From Calliphora vicina (Eukaryota; Arthropoda; Insecta; Diptera; Calliphoridae), in contig NC_088783.1 of the NCBI RefSeq assembly GCF_958450345.1, positions 25,547,701 through 25,611,700 of the forward strand: a stretch of 64,000 nucleotides of DNA, given 5' to 3'. The translations under genes and the position numbers were made by a program. How positions within the stretch are numbered: position 1 is the first letter of the stretch; every line of letters starts with the position of its first letter. Under the pieces are notes generated by a model. That model was not told where the DNA came from, did no database searches, and worked only from the letters and a program-made list of their open reading frames with translations. Shown one piece after another: positions 23,306 through 35,772 of the stretch.

Positions 23306-25867
23306 CTCCGAGCTCCCATCTTAGCTTAGAATACTTTCGAGCTAATAAAATGATTCGACGTCCTCGATTGCCTCATTAAACAATGTGAGGGTAGATCTGT
23401 TTGTTGAACCGATACGCATTATATGTATTGTTCTTCCCGATATTAATTTTCATACCCACAGATGTTGCATTAGCAGCGAGTTTTTTTAGTTTATCCTCGA
23501 GCCATTAAACACAAATCATTCGCATAATCTATATCGTTGATATATTAATTTAAATTCTACCGAATACCACGGGCGGAGTCGATATTAGTTTGTCTCATAA
23601 CAGAATCAAGCAGTATCAAGAAAAGTGTAGGTGTAGGTTTTCCGCCACAAATCCACACAAAACACGATATTTAAGTTTTTTGAAAAATAATGTTTCGCCG
23701 ATTTTAAAATTTGTATTTGGGTTAAATGTTATTATTATTAAGGTAGCAAAATTCAATAATTTCAAATTCGAAATATAATGTGAAATATTTAAGGATATTT
23801 TTTGATGTTACAGAAGTATATTTTGAATGATAAAATTGTTGAAATGTGCTTATATTTGACACTAATTTTGATGTCATTCATAGTTGTCTGCAAACAAAAT
23901 TCATATGTTAGTATATAAATTCCCTGTTCCGGACATAAATTAAAAAAAAATTTATAATTTTATATTCATCTTAGTTATCCAGAATATTTTTTACATGTAT
24001 TTTGCGATGTTTTCATATCACGGATTTTATTGATAAAGTTTCGAAGCTTATTTTTAAATTTCAACGTTTAAATGAAGAGTTGTAAGATGATTAGTAACCA
24101 AAAATTTCGGATTTACAGGTTTTTTCTAAGGTCTATTGATAACTGTCCCTGATTTTTATTTCATTTCGAAACACAAACGAAATTCGTGAAACACAAAATT
24201 TTAGATTTTCTTCATATGTATATGTATATTTTTAAAATATTTATTTAGAAGCCCATAAAATATATATATTCTGATTGAAATAGCCAGATTTAACGGTAAC
24301 CTCCAGTCCACCTTTAACACTCTTCACTGCCCTTTTAAACACGTTTCCCTGTATTGTAAGTCTCAATAGTAACACCGAAATTTACTTTTCATGTAATTTT
24401 GTAATACGAACAACTTTTTATTTCTCTACCCCACTCTTTGACACTCTATCACTATCACTTTGCAGACCTTTAAACAACATCCTTTTCTGATGCTGGCATT
24501 GTGTTATTTGATTGCCTTATGCACGTTAAAGGACCTTTTCTTATACGTTTTATTTAGTTTTTGGTTTGCACAAAAAAAATGTAGCAGAAACTACAAGGAT
24601 ACTTTTTTAACTACATACACGTTTACAAAACATGTTGTATGTCTGTTTGTCTGACTGTCTGTCTGTGTCATGTTGATTGACATTCGTGTTGTATTTTGCT
24701 GTGCTACTGTTATTTTGTAAGAGGTCTTTTTTACTATTTTCATTTTCTTGCAATTTTATTACACTCTGCTTTTTTATTTCCTATTCAGTTGTACGCCAGC
24801 AATAGTGAAGAATGCTGTAACAAGAAACAAAAGTAAAAACAAAAAACTAATTTTTAAAATAAAAATGTATATGTAAGGATATTAGACCTGCTCTTAAAAT
24901 ATAAATTATTTGATTGTACAATTTGGAGCCAATTTGAAAATGGAAACCCGTAGCAAAAAAAGCGACTAGAAACTGTAAAACATTAAATAATATATCGAGT
25001 GAAAAATTGTCATAATTATTTTCATAGTTTACGCATATTTTACCGAAATTGTTGTATACGATATCATTGTTTACTTTGGGCAGGTCTAGTAGACATACAC
25101 TGGCGTATGAGATAAAAAAATAATTGAGAGGAGTGTTTTTAATGACTTATTCTTGTCAGAGTCTTAAGAGAATCGTTTTTATTTTTTAAATCACAAAACA
25201 TGAATAAAATAATACTTTATGCGACAGACAAAAAAATGTTTTCTGAAAAATTTTATTTAAAAACCTATTATAAAATTAAAAATGGTTTACGAATATTTGG
25301 GTTAATTTTATAGAGCATATTTTTTTAATTTTATGATCATATAAAGATCACATATAATCTTCCTTTTTCATTGGTATTATATTTACTTAATTTTTTTTTT
25401 GCAAAGCATTCCAAATTACCTTAAATTTTAACTTAAATTTTTAAACATTAAACAACAAATAAAATTACAAATATTTCTTATTAGTATATTTAAAAATTTA
25501 TTAAATATGGAACAAAAATTTTATCTTGAATTAGTATCATTTTAATTGCAATTAAGAAAAACCTGTATTTTGAAAATTTTTTAATTTCCTCTACGATTTG
25601 TTAAGTTTTCCCTGATTAATTTGCCAACTAAAAAACATAAGGTAGACATTCGGGTAAATCGGTTGGGGTTAAGTCGTGCCGCAAACCCTCTGAAGTTTTG
25701 AGATGCATTTACAAGGGGAAAAATGCAAGATTTTCAGTTTTTGTAAAAATGTTGCCATTAAAAAATTACTTTTGGAATTTAATTTAAAATAATCGAAATG
25801 TGTACATAATTGTCGTTCTAATAAGATATAAAAGACAAAAATGGGTTAAAAAATGTTAAAGTTATTA
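23306..25867. other. Long non-coding stretch, no gene seen
   Basis: AT-rich throughout. A GTCT/TGTC-rich stretch lies near 24635-24670. The part at 24280-24830 looks like unique host sequence. No exon, RNA gene or repeat boundary could be supported. Confidence 0.4.
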
Positions 25868-27480
25868 AAAACTAGCTGACCCGACAGACGTTGTCCTGTC
25901 AAAGTTAAAAAAAATGCTTGTGTTCGATTTTGAATTTGTGAGAAGCGGTTTGAAAAGGGTAAAAATTAAAAAAGAAAAAAAGAACGTATTATTGAATGAT
26001 AATTTTTATTCATATAGGACATAGAATAAAATATATATAGAAGCGCTACTGAGAGACAAAGAACCTATGTTTGTTGTCAAAAACTCAAGTTCTTGCAACA
26101 AACAGAATACATGTAAATCAATGTACATATTTTGAGTTTGTTATATAAGTAATCGAATTTTGGCCTGAAAAATTAAACGCTTATTAGCCAAGTTATTAGC
26201 GATTTTAGATATTTTGAGTTTTTATATAAAAAATCTTTTTTTTTGTATAAATATAAGTGGTAACAGATCGAGCACCTTTTCTTGATTAAAAGTTTATTAG
26301 GCAAGTTATTAGCGAATTAAGATATTTTGAGTTTTTATATAAAAAATCGAATTTTGGGCAGAAATATGAGTGATCACAGATCGAGCTCCATTTCTTGATT
26401 AAACGCTTATTGGCTAAGTTATTAGCGAATTTAGATATTTTGAGTTTTTATATAAAAAACTGATTTTCGGTCAGAAATATGAGTGATCACAGATCGAGCT
26501 CCTTTTCTTGATTAAACGCTTATTGGCTAAGTTATTAGCGAATTTAGATATTTTGAGTTTTTATATAAAAAATCGATTTTTGGTCTGAAATATGAGTGAT
26601 CACAGATCGAGCTCCATTTCTAGATTAAACGCTTATTGGCCAAGTTATTAGCGAATTTAGATATTTTGGGTTTTTATATAAAAAATCGATTTTTGGTCTG
26701 AAATATGAGGGATCACAGATCGAGCTCCTTTTCTTTATTAAATGCTTATTGGTCAAGTTATTAGCGAATTTAGATATTTTAAGTTTTAGTATAAAAAATC
26801 GATTTTTGGTCAGAAATATGAGTGATCACAGATCGAGCTCCTTTTCTTGATTAAATGCTTATTGGTCAAGTTATTAGCGAATTTAGATATTTTAAGTTTT
26901 TATATAAAAAACAGATTTTTGGTCAGAAATATGAGTGATCACAGATCGAGTTCTTTTTCTTGATTAAACGTTTATTGGCCAAGTTAATAACGAATTTAGA
27001 TATTTTGAGTTTTTATATAAAAAATCGAGTTTTGGTCAGAAATATGAGTATTCACAGATCGAGCTTGATTAAACTCTTATTGGCCAAGTTATTATCGATT
27101 TAAGCTATTGTGAGATTTTATATAAGTAATCGAATTTTCGTCTGAAATATGATTGATCACGTATTAGTGGACGTGGACAATTTTTATTTATGTAAAAACT
27201 TTTGCGGACTATGTATTGCGAACATTTAAAAAAAATTAGTTGTATAGTCAATTTTTCTTTCAGTAAAAACTTACTATGATCATTTAAACAAAAAAATAGC
27301 CAAATCGATGTAGCCGTTTTCCAATTTTAGATAAATCAAAAAACGTGGGCGTAAAAGGGGGCGTGTTCAATTTTTCATTCCGTAGAAACCTAAGTTGGGC
27401 TATGACCAACATTTTAAAAAATTGTCTAAATCGGTCCGGCCGTTCTCTACTGATGCAATTTATATATATTCGCCTGGCCA
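25868..27480 (+). repeat. Repeat unit enclosing a 113-bp tandem array
   Basis: The left side carries CTAGCTGACCCGACAGACGT (about 25873). The right side (27180-27480) carries TCTAAATCGGTCCGGCCGTT and a TATATATA end. Both phrases are of a type seen in dispersed insect repeats. The tandem array at 26130-27162 lies between. The class of the element is not identified. Confidence 0.4.
26130..27162 (+). repeat. 113-bp tandem repeat, about nine copies
   Basis: The marker AGTTATTAGC (changed in one unit) starts at 26191, 26304, 26417, 26530, 26643, 26756, 26869, 26982 and 27087. The spacing is exactly 113 bp seven times, then 105. Each unit also holds GATCACAGATCGAGCTCC and GAGTTTTTATATAAAAAATC. The outer units are the most diverged. 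Confidence 0.95.
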
Positions 27481-28710
27481 TTAATGTGTCTCAGGCCAAT
27501 AGAACAAGAAATGTAGGAACAAAATTAACATATTTTGAGAAATATTAAAACAAAAGCTCATTTTTACTTAAAATATATCCATATTTACTTGTATATGGGT
27601 TTTTGTTTTAGTACAAGAGACTAGAAAAATCCAACTTTTGTTAAAGGTCACCCTAGTAGACTGTATATAGACTGTATATTACTTTTGATGGAATATATTT
27701 TTGGAAAATATGACAAACTTTTTCAAATTGAAATTAAATTTTTATTTATGAATATTTTTTAATGAAATTTTACAGTTATATAGATTTTTCTATTAAAAAT
27801 GGAAAAATAAAAACTAAAAAATCCCGCAATTCCCAAAAATGTATTGAAAAATCCTAAAATGGAATTTTTTATTTTTTTCACCAGGGGCGGGGTTATCGGA
27901 ACCCTTTACAAAATAATTAAGAACATATTTGGCCATATATTTTGATATCGACTATGCGATGTAGAATTTTTGCCCTAAAGTTGATTTTTATATAAAAAAT
28001 ATGCGTTTTTTGGATACGCCTGTTCCCCTCGGTATCAACAATTTTCAAATTTGTTGCCATTAAAAATATTTAATATAAACTTAGCTTTTAAAAAAATATA
28101 AATTCCTAATACATCTTCTTGGAAATTTTTTTAGATAAAATTTTTAAGATTTTTAAATTCAAATGCATATAATTTTGGAGTCAGTCATGATTTTATTTAA
28201 CATATGCATTTGTTGTTAGTCTAATAAAAGAAAAATGGAGAAAATCGGAAAATATTTGGACCCGCTGTTATCAAAAAACTGGAGTAGAGTGAGTAAAAAT
28301 GGTGAAACATTCATTTTCAAATGCGAATATCTTCTAAGTTATAAGAGATAATTGATAGCCGAGGAGATTCTATATATCGTTACCTTAATATAGAAAGGGC
28401 CATATTTTCGTTTATTTCGATAAATGGACTTAAAAAAATCAAATCGGGACACAGACGAAAAAATAGGATCGTTTTAAGAATTTAACATACCCAAGGTGTC
28501 CTACTTTCATTAAAATCGGACTAAGAGTTTAGAAGTTACAGATTTATGTCCCTCTTTTTTTTCTATTCCACTGTGCGCGATGTATTTCTTATTGTTCATT
28601 CAAAACATTACTGTGAAAAGAAATAAAAATCGTAAACCCATATGAATCGTAGTTTTCTATTTACAGCGTTGTAATGGTACAGAGTATATGGAAGGGGTTG
28701 TAATTTCTGC
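27481..28710. other. AT-rich stretch, probable dispersed repeats
   Basis: Contains short direct copies (AGACTGTATATAGACTGTAT near 27660) and a less biased part at 28215-28570, but no element ends or genes that I can fix. Confidence 0.35.
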
Positions 28711-28718
28711 GTTGGTAC

Positions 28719-29432
28719 TAGGGTTTGGGGTCCGGGAATTACCGTAAAATTATTGCCCGGGAATTACGGGAAAGCCGATATTTTGCTATGATGAACACTC
28801 TTTATGAACAGCTGTTGTCTAAAAATTCTACGATTTCTCCAAAAAATGGTTCTTGCAATAAAATTCAAAGTTAATAAACAATATAAAAGCAGTCTTTTGT
28901 AAATTTCCTAATCTCTTAACAACATAATAAGCTAAATTATAATACAAAAGGCAATGTTCGTACATACGCCTATTTGACCGCAATGTTCCCTCATCAGTTC
29001 AAAGCGATCATGATGAGGTTTCTGAAATACAAATGGAGCAAAATTTTAAAAACGAATTAGATTATTCAATCAATATTGAAAAAGAAAATCCTAAACATTT
29101 AAAATCAAATGCTGAAAGTCGTGAATTATAAAGGTACATTCACAATTTATAAAATTTTGTGACACTTAATTGCTATTTTGCTCCATTACCAGGACAAGAG
29201 CTCTACATCATGAATATCGTTAATATTTAATTTTATGGTAACAAATGATCTCCAAATATTTAATCCAACATTTGTTTTATGTTAGTAGAATTGAATTGTA
29301 ATGTATTGTTTTACATTTTCTTTTAATAAAATGAAACAATTTTGTAAAATAATATTCCGGAAATCCCGGGAAATGAGATTTTTCATTCCCTTTTCCCGGG
29401 TAATAAAATTATCCGGGAAACCCCAAACCCTA
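28719..29432. mobile_element. Non-autonomous hAT element, 714 bp, perfect 8-bp TSD
   Basis: Ends TAGGGTTTGGGG and CCCCAAACCCTA, flanked by perfect 8-bp duplications GTTGGTAC at 28711-28718 and 29433-29440. The inverted ends continue as CCGGG-rich blocks about 50 bp inward on both sides. TAGGG fits the YARNG start of hAT ends. The interior has no intact gene. Confidence 0.88.
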
Positions 29433-29440
29433 GTTGGTAC

Positions 29441-30874
29441 ATATAATCTTATAGAAAGGATTATTGTTAAATACTTTCCATCAATGCAATAATTTGTTGA
29501 TTTATATCAATAAAATTTAATACTTATTTATAATTCATTAATCTTTTAATAAAATGAATTAAAATTCCACTAGACAATAGACGATTTTCTCATACTACTT
29601 ACCTTAAAAGTCATATTCTCAAATGAATTGATACTTTAAGGGTCTACCTTAAATACTTGCAGTTGTAATACAAGTTGCCATTTTATTAAGTCTGTCTGTT
29701 TTACTTAATCACTCAAACATACACACACAGATACTCAGTCCTGTACTGCAGATACATTCATACGTAGTAGTGTTTGTAAGTAGCACACTTTTTTATGCTC
29801 GTTTATTGTTGCTGTTGTTTTTATCTTAATTTTTTTTCCTACGTCTATATTTCGTGTAAGTAGTTAAAGTTGTTACATGTTCAATATTGTATTTGACATT
29901 TGTAAATGTCACTTTGTTGTCAGCACTTTTATTTAAGTTTTGTTATTTTTTCCTGCTTCCCTTGTTATTTTTATACTTCTCCCCTCTACTGACACAGAAT
30001 TTTCTTCTTTTGTTTTCTCTCATTCTCTATTTATAGTTTTCGTCTTCCTTTCACATCTCCATCATCGGATAGAGAAAAATAAAGGAAAATATTTAGCCCA
30101 GTGTTTGTTAGTGTGTGTGAGAGTTTGTGTATGTGAATATAATACACATCAACATGTCAGTATTTGTTGCTGTTGTTATTTAGTGATTGTGTGTGTGTAT
30201 TGCAATTTGTCCTTTTCATGTCAAATCAGGTGAAAGTTTGAGGTGTTAATGTTGAGTGACATCATTTAATAAAAACACACAGCTACGAAAAAATATATAT
30301 ATATAGAAATAGAAAATACCGCAGCCACTATTAGCAGGACAAAAAAGAAACAAAACAACAGCAGCAGATACTTGTAGCAGAGAAAGAGGACCATAATTAA
30401 ATGACATGTATTCAGCGGAAATAGAGCATGTTGGACGTCCTTGGCTAAAACAGAAAAAAATAACAAATACGTTTACACAACCACAATATTTGGTTAGAAG
30501 CCAAAACCATGAGTACAAGTACTAAAACATAAAATATAATTGAAATTTGTGGTTGACTGCAGATTATTAAGAACTTTACAATATTTATGGAAAATAAGAG
30601 GTGAATATATATTTCGTGAGCTTAGAGCGTGCAAGCAGCTAAATTCACTTTTTAGTGAATATGATAAAGAAGGATTTAATAAGTCCGCAAACATATAAAA
30701 TATAAATAATTAATAGAAAATATGCTGAGTAACATAAAGAGATTTACAAGTCTTGTATAGTTTTCATTAGAAACCTTATCAGTGAAGCGAAAAACATGTT
30801 TAAAAAACATTTAAAAAATATTCTAAAGACTTTATCTCTCTCTTGCTGCCGAATCTGATGCACAGTGGGACAAT
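29441..30874. other. Non-coding stretch, no gene seen
   Basis: TG repeats near 30105-30205. Open frames at 29940-30233 and 30246-30694 are low-complexity, with hydrophobic or cysteine-rich runs, and lack domains. The base composition suggests unique host intergenic DNA. Confidence 0.4.
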
Positions 30875-30878
30875 TTAA

Positions 30879-31616
30879 CCTTCATAATGTCTTCAAATTT
30901 ACTGACACTAACGATCTTCGGGTCAAATTTAACCCAAATAGAAAATAGATATTTGTTTCTGCAATTTTTTTTAAAACCTAACGTAGTTGTTGACATTTGA
31001 AATAAAGTAAATAAAAGTCATTAAATATCAAAAATAACAACCACTCACTTTTAGAAAAAAAAAACAAGTAAGAGAGCTATATTCAGCTGTGCCGAGTCCT
31101 TTATACCCTTTACCAAATTATACTTCAAAATTAAAATTTTAAATATTTTTAGGTAAACAAAAAAATTTTTTTTGCAGGTTTTTCATTTTTTGGAAAGAAA
31201 ATTTAAAAAACATTTTTTAAATTTTAATATTTTTTTTTTTTAAATTTAAAATTGTTTTTTTTTTGTTTTTTGGTCTTTTTCTCATATCTCAGCCATTTGT
31301 GGACCGATTTTATTGATTTTAAATAGCAAACTTCTCGAAAGCATTTCTGACAGAATTATTGAAGATTTGGAACCCGAAGATATCTGGGGTCTTCAGAAAA
31401 TTGATTTCAACAGATAGACAGCCAGACGGACATGGGTTAATAGACTCCGCTATCTATAAGGATCCAGAATATATATACTTTATAGGGTCGGATATGAAAA
31501 ATGTAGAAATTACAAACGGAATGACTAACTTATATATACCCTTCTCACGAAGGTGAAGGGTATAATAAATTATAATTTCAAAATGTATCAAATTTGACCC
31601 GAAGACCGTATGAAGA
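30879..31616. mobile_element. piggyBac-like non-autonomous element holding a Helentron
   Basis: TTAA flanks both sides (30875-30878 and 31617-31620). The ends are CCTTCATAATGTCTTC and the complement of TCTTCATACGGTCTTC. The inner box TTCGGGTCAAATTT occurs in inverted orientation near both ends (about 30917 and 31590). TTAA plus GGGTCAAATTTGACCC-type ends are typical of piggyBac relatives. The interior is largely Helentron A5. Confidence 0.65.
31065..31565 (+). mobile_element. Helentron-like family A copy A5
   Basis: A complete 500-bp copy: CAAGTAAGAGAGCTATATTC, hairpin CAGCTGTGCCGAG, the AT-rich middle, TCTCAGCCATTTGTGGACCG, a short GACA tract, CTATCTATAAGGATCC, GGGTCGG, AAATTACAAACGGAATGAC and the terminal hairpin with GGTGAAGGGTATAA. 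It is a good reference for the family because it has no insertion. Confidence 0.9.
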
Positions 31617-31620
31617 TTAA

Positions 31621-32212
31621 GAAAGATTGATATAAATCAGTAATTTCTAAATGAATTGTCCGAATTTAATAAAACACATGGCTAATAAAATATACATATT
31701 TGAGTTTAGGTTTTGTATTTGAACCTTTTGACTACTGTTAATAGGTTAATTCAGAGAAGCTGTAATTTTAATACATTATTATTTTCTATTGCTTAGCAAT
31801 CAAAAAATACATACAAATAGGAATTAATTCAAGGAAAAAATTTCATAAATGGTACAATTTATCTCAAAATTAACTAAAAAAAATTTCACGCAAAATTATT
31901 AATATCTTAAAACGCGAATTTTATTGTCTGTAGTTTCACGTTTATTTAAAAAATTTTCAGACTAACCACAAAAGTCTTCTCCTTAAATTTATACTCAAAG
32001 TACTCGCTTGGGATATGGAAACCATATCTTAAAGTCGATTTTAAATTCGACTATTATTTTAATTTTCGTACCATAAAACAAATATGAAACAAAATTTAAA
32101 ATGTTGTTTTATTATTTTAAAAAATGCGTTTTGTCTTGAAATTGTATTTACATTATATTTGTAAAATATTATCAATTTTGTTCTAAAACTAATGTTATAC
32201 TTTAACAAAAAC
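31621..32212. other. AT-rich stretch, nothing recognised
   Basis: No supported feature. Confidence 0.4.
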
Positions 32213-32300
32213 ATGTAAGAATGTAATCCCGACTATATAAACCCTGCACTGAATATATGAACAAATTATGCACCGGTTGCAACACAATTTAGTAGCATGA
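32213..32300 (+). repeat. Helentron B 5'-end fragment
   Basis: ACATGTAAGAATGTAATCCC and GACTATATAAACCCTGCACT follow the order of the first bases of family B. The rest is lost. Confidence 0.4.
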
Positions 32301-32698
32301 TTTCTGCATAAAAAAAAATATTAAAAATTTTATACACTTAAATATCTAAAGTTCATTAAAGCAAACTTTATAAATATTAAATTTAAAAGATAATATATAT
32401 AAATTAAATTTAAATTTTTACCACTTTATATAAAAACATCAATCAATATTTAGCTAATTACAGGAAAAAATCAAATTAAATTGTTGAAATTTCACACAGT
32501 TATGTAGAATTTTGTATAGTTTGAAACAATACCAGTTATTTCGACAGAAACTTAATTTTTCAAATTTCAATTAAGCGGCTCTTTGGACACATTTTAATTC
32601 AGTGTGCGACGGGGTCACAAGGCCCCATGATTTGAAACAATGCAAATTTTTGCTTTTGAAACGTTTCAAATATTGTACTATATATCGAATCTACTATA
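32301..32698. other. AT-rich stretch, nothing recognised
   Basis: No supported feature. Confidence 0.4.
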
Positions 32699-33068
32699 CA
32701 AGTAAGAGAGCTATATTCGGTGCCGAATCTTATATACCCTTCACCAAATTATACTTTAAAATAAAAAAATAAATAAATTTTTAATTTTTTTTTAAATTTA
32801 TTAGCGAAAAAATTATAGACTCTTCACCAAATTATACTGTAAAATAAAAGAAAAAATTTATTTTTTTTTTAATTTATTAGTGAAAAAAAATGTATGGCAG
32901 AAAATATTTGGGTAAAAAAAAAAATCAGTGTAAAAAATATTTTACCCGATTTTGACCCATTGCAGGTCCGAATTACTTTGGCCTTAATACGCCATTGCAA
33001 AGGTCTTTGAAATATCTATTATTGGATATCCATATTGTCTATATTAATGACTTAGTAATCCAGATATT
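32699..33068 (+). mobile_element. Helentron-like family A copy A6, 3' truncated
   Basis: Starts CAAGTAAGAGAGCTATATTC, then TATACCCTTCACCAAATT. The box CTTCACCAAATTATACT is duplicated 70-80 bp downstream (about 32821). It stops after CTTAGTAATCCAGATAT, so the GACA, core and 3' hairpin are absent. Confidence 0.75.
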
Positions 33069-33122
33069 TAATGCTGTTAATCCAAATTGTTAAAGCTGTT
33101 TAAATAATGTCTAGTTCGTATC

Positions 33123-34017
33123 TAGGGATGCCAGATTCAGATTCGCAAAAAGCTGGACATTGGGTTTTAAAAAGATGGACAAATCAAAAAAAAAAAACTG
33201 GGCATTAAAAATATGACCGAGACAATGTAATGTTGGTTTTGTGTAAATATTTTTTTAATAATATATTTATATCCATTGTACACGGTGCTACAGTAAAAAA
33301 AACTAGAAAAATTAGCGAATTCACTTAATTGTAAATAAATTCGAAAATTCTATTACATGTGGCTTTACGATAAAGCAATAAATCTGAACAATTTCTCCCG
33401 TTTTCGATTTTTTATGATTTTTTTAAAACAAAAAAAATTTTATTTTCGCGCAAAAAATATATTTTTTGCTTCAATTTGTTATTACAACTCCGAAACTACT
33501 CAGCCGATTGAAACGCAAGATATATGTGAAAATTTGTACATAGCATAGGGAAAATGTTTTTAAAATTCAAGTAATCGAAAGAAGAATATTAACTACTCAA
33601 TTTTATGTATATCATATAAAAAAAAGTAAAATTTTTTGAAAATGATCGAATTTACTTAATTGTGAATAAATTCGAAAAGAATCAATCGATTTTTATGTTC
33701 GATATACTATTTTGTTGCTATTATATACGCTTTTGCGACAAAGTAATAAAGCTGAACAATTTCTGCCATTTTAGATTTTTCGTGAGTTGTTTAAAACACA
33801 AAAATTTGCTTTTTTTCACTTAAAAAATATATTTTTGTTTCAATTTGTTATTATAATAATATTGATTAGTAAAGCCTGTGTTAGAGTAAATTTTCATTTA
33901 TAGATATTATTGTCCAAAATTTCTATTTATCTGGGCAAATTCAATTTTAGCTTGAAACTGGACAGGCATCAAAAAAGCTGGACAATCCAGTCAAGTACAG
34001 CCCGGCAGGCAACCCTA
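33123..34017. mobile_element. Non-autonomous hAT element, 895 bp, perfect 8-bp TSD
   Basis: Ends TAGGGATGCC and GGCAACCCTA, with perfect 8-bp duplications TTCGTATC at 33115-33122 and 34018-34025. AGCTGGAC boxes lie near both ends in inverted orientation. Inside, a block of about 180-200 bp (ACTTAATTGTAAATAAATTC to TTCAATTTGTTATTA) is present twice, at about 33325-33490 and 33655-33852. No transposase frame. Confidence 0.88.
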
Positions 34018-34025
34018 TTCGTATC

Positions 34026-34742
34026 TGATGACAATGCAATATTATGTTAGGAAATTTGAAATTAAGTTACAAAAATCAAAATTATCTTCGAAAAAGCTGT
34101 TAAACAAAGGTTTTTAAGAAGTAATTCCTAATACAATTTTCGAAGTCAAAACTAATTTTCTCTGAAAACAATTCCGTTAATGAATTCATTGTGAATTAAT
34201 TCATAGGCTTAATTCTTTTGTACTTCAAATGTATTGAAATCATTCCTTTGTTTATTTATTCTTTATATAATTAATTCCTTATTGAATCATTGAAATTTTC
34301 TTAAATTCAAATCCATACTGTTCAATTATACTTTAATTCAAACGTTTTACAAAAAGACTTAAATTTGTTTTAACAGAAATTGAATCATTCAAAGGTTGAA
34401 ATAATTATTCCATTATGAATTAATTCAACGACGAATGAATTCTATTTGAATAAAAACGTTTGAATAAAAGTAAAGAATTAGATGTTTGAAAGGGATTTAT
34501 GGCTGTCATTTTTTAATTGCGACTTAAGATTTTAGTGAATTAAGTTAAAATTTAATTAATTAATTCGAAGCTCTGTTGTTAAAGAAGTGTCTAAATATTG
34601 AGGATTCATAAAATATAATTTAAGTTTCATTTGAGGCCACTTTCACTTAAAATGATGAGAAAAATATAATATAAGCTTTTTAAGATATGTTCGAAAATTG
34701 GAATTTAATTTTGAAATATTCAGTTTGCGCTTTGAAATATTT
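34026..34742. other. AT-rich stretch, possible decayed repeat
   Basis: GAATTAATTC and related words recur (34180-34570), and a possible hAT-type end CTCTG lies near 34575, but no partner end was found. Confidence 0.35.
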
Positions 34743-34953
34743 GGGATATTCACACGGTCTACCATTAGTCATATTGTCATAATATCCTAATATATTATAA
34801 TAGTTGTTGTTGTATTTAAAAAAAAGTGTTATTTTATGACAAAACAACAAACATAGTTCAAATAGTCTTATTAGTTTAGAAGTTTTTAGTTTGAAACACA
34901 AAAACACAGGATATTATGACAATATGACCAAACAGTAGACCGTGTGAATACCC
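34743..34953. mobile_element. MITE family D, copy 2
   Basis: Terminal inverted repeats of about 48 bp: GATATTCACACGGTCTAC then GTCATATTGTCATAATATCC, mirrored on the right by GGATATTATGACAATATGAC and GTAGACCGTGTGAATACC. The centre has no coding content. A diverged copy is at 17487-17715. Confidence 0.8.
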
Positions 34954-35010
34954 CTATTATTTTGAAACATTTCAAAGACAGATTTTATTTGAATGCTTAA
35001 GCTATTCCTT

Positions 35011-35193
35011 TAAGATGTTTTTGGTCGCTTAGTGGGGTGCGAGTGGGTTTCTTTTGAGCAAAAAAAAAAAATTTAAAAACAAAATTTAAGTTTTTACCAA
35101 AAAAAAAGTCAAAAATTTTATGTCTTGAGTTTCAAAATAATTATTTTGATAGATATCCCACTCTTATCCCACTAAGCGACCAAATATGTCTTC
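35011..35193. repeat. Imperfect hairpin element, about 180 bp
   Basis: TTTTGGTCGCTTAGTGGG near the left end and CCCACTAAGCGACCAAA near the right end pair, and the pairing continues inward through GAGTGGG/CCCACTC. It may be a small fold-back MITE. Confidence 0.65.
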
Positions 35194-35764
35194 AAAGAAA
35201 ATATCTAATCTTTCTTTTAAGAAAAAAAGCCGCATTTTGAAAAAAAAATCCAAAAGATTTCGGGAAAAAAAATCAACATTTTTATATTTTTTTAAAAAAT
35301 GTTTTTTCGAAAGATCGAAGAAATAAATGGATGAGAAAAAACACCTACTTTGCCAAAATATCAAACTCTAACTCAGAGAGTTCTCCACCGATCTTGTGTC
35401 TGAATTACTATCTAATAGAACTTAGCTTGGTGCAAATTTCATCCTGATCGGAAGACATAGATTTCAAAAGTTGGTTCACTTGACTTGAAATCCCCCATAT
35501 ATATTGCTTTATTTTCAAAAATTGTTATTAATTAACGCCGGCCCCGTAATTCCAAATGCAAAACATAAACTCAAACTAAAACATTGCAGTGTTAATAATA
35601 CATTATTATGAAATGACCCCACAGCGCGATGTGTATTTTATCAGATTATGAATCTAAATCAATTACGTTCTAAAAACAATTTTTTTATTCACTAGATGCA
35701 TTAAGAATATAACTGATTATAAAATGTGACGTCACCATCCTAACTTCGTTAAAACAAGCCATCA
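35194..35764. other. Upstream region of the P450, nothing else recognised
   Basis: AT-rich with no gene. No regulatory site could be supported by eye. Confidence 0.4.
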
Positions 35765-35772
35765 GTTTAAAC

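Noticed and set aside
24460..24654. 64-residue hydrophobic frame
   Set aside because: No homology signal, no splice sites and base composition like its surroundings.
26130..27162. 113-bp array considered as a CRISPR-like array
   Set aside because: The whole unit repeats with no unique spacers, and the genome is eukaryotic.
31359..31556. 65-residue frame in Helentron A5
   Set aside because: The same frame is kept by chance in copy A3; it crosses the GACA, core and hairpin elements, and other copies do not preserve it.
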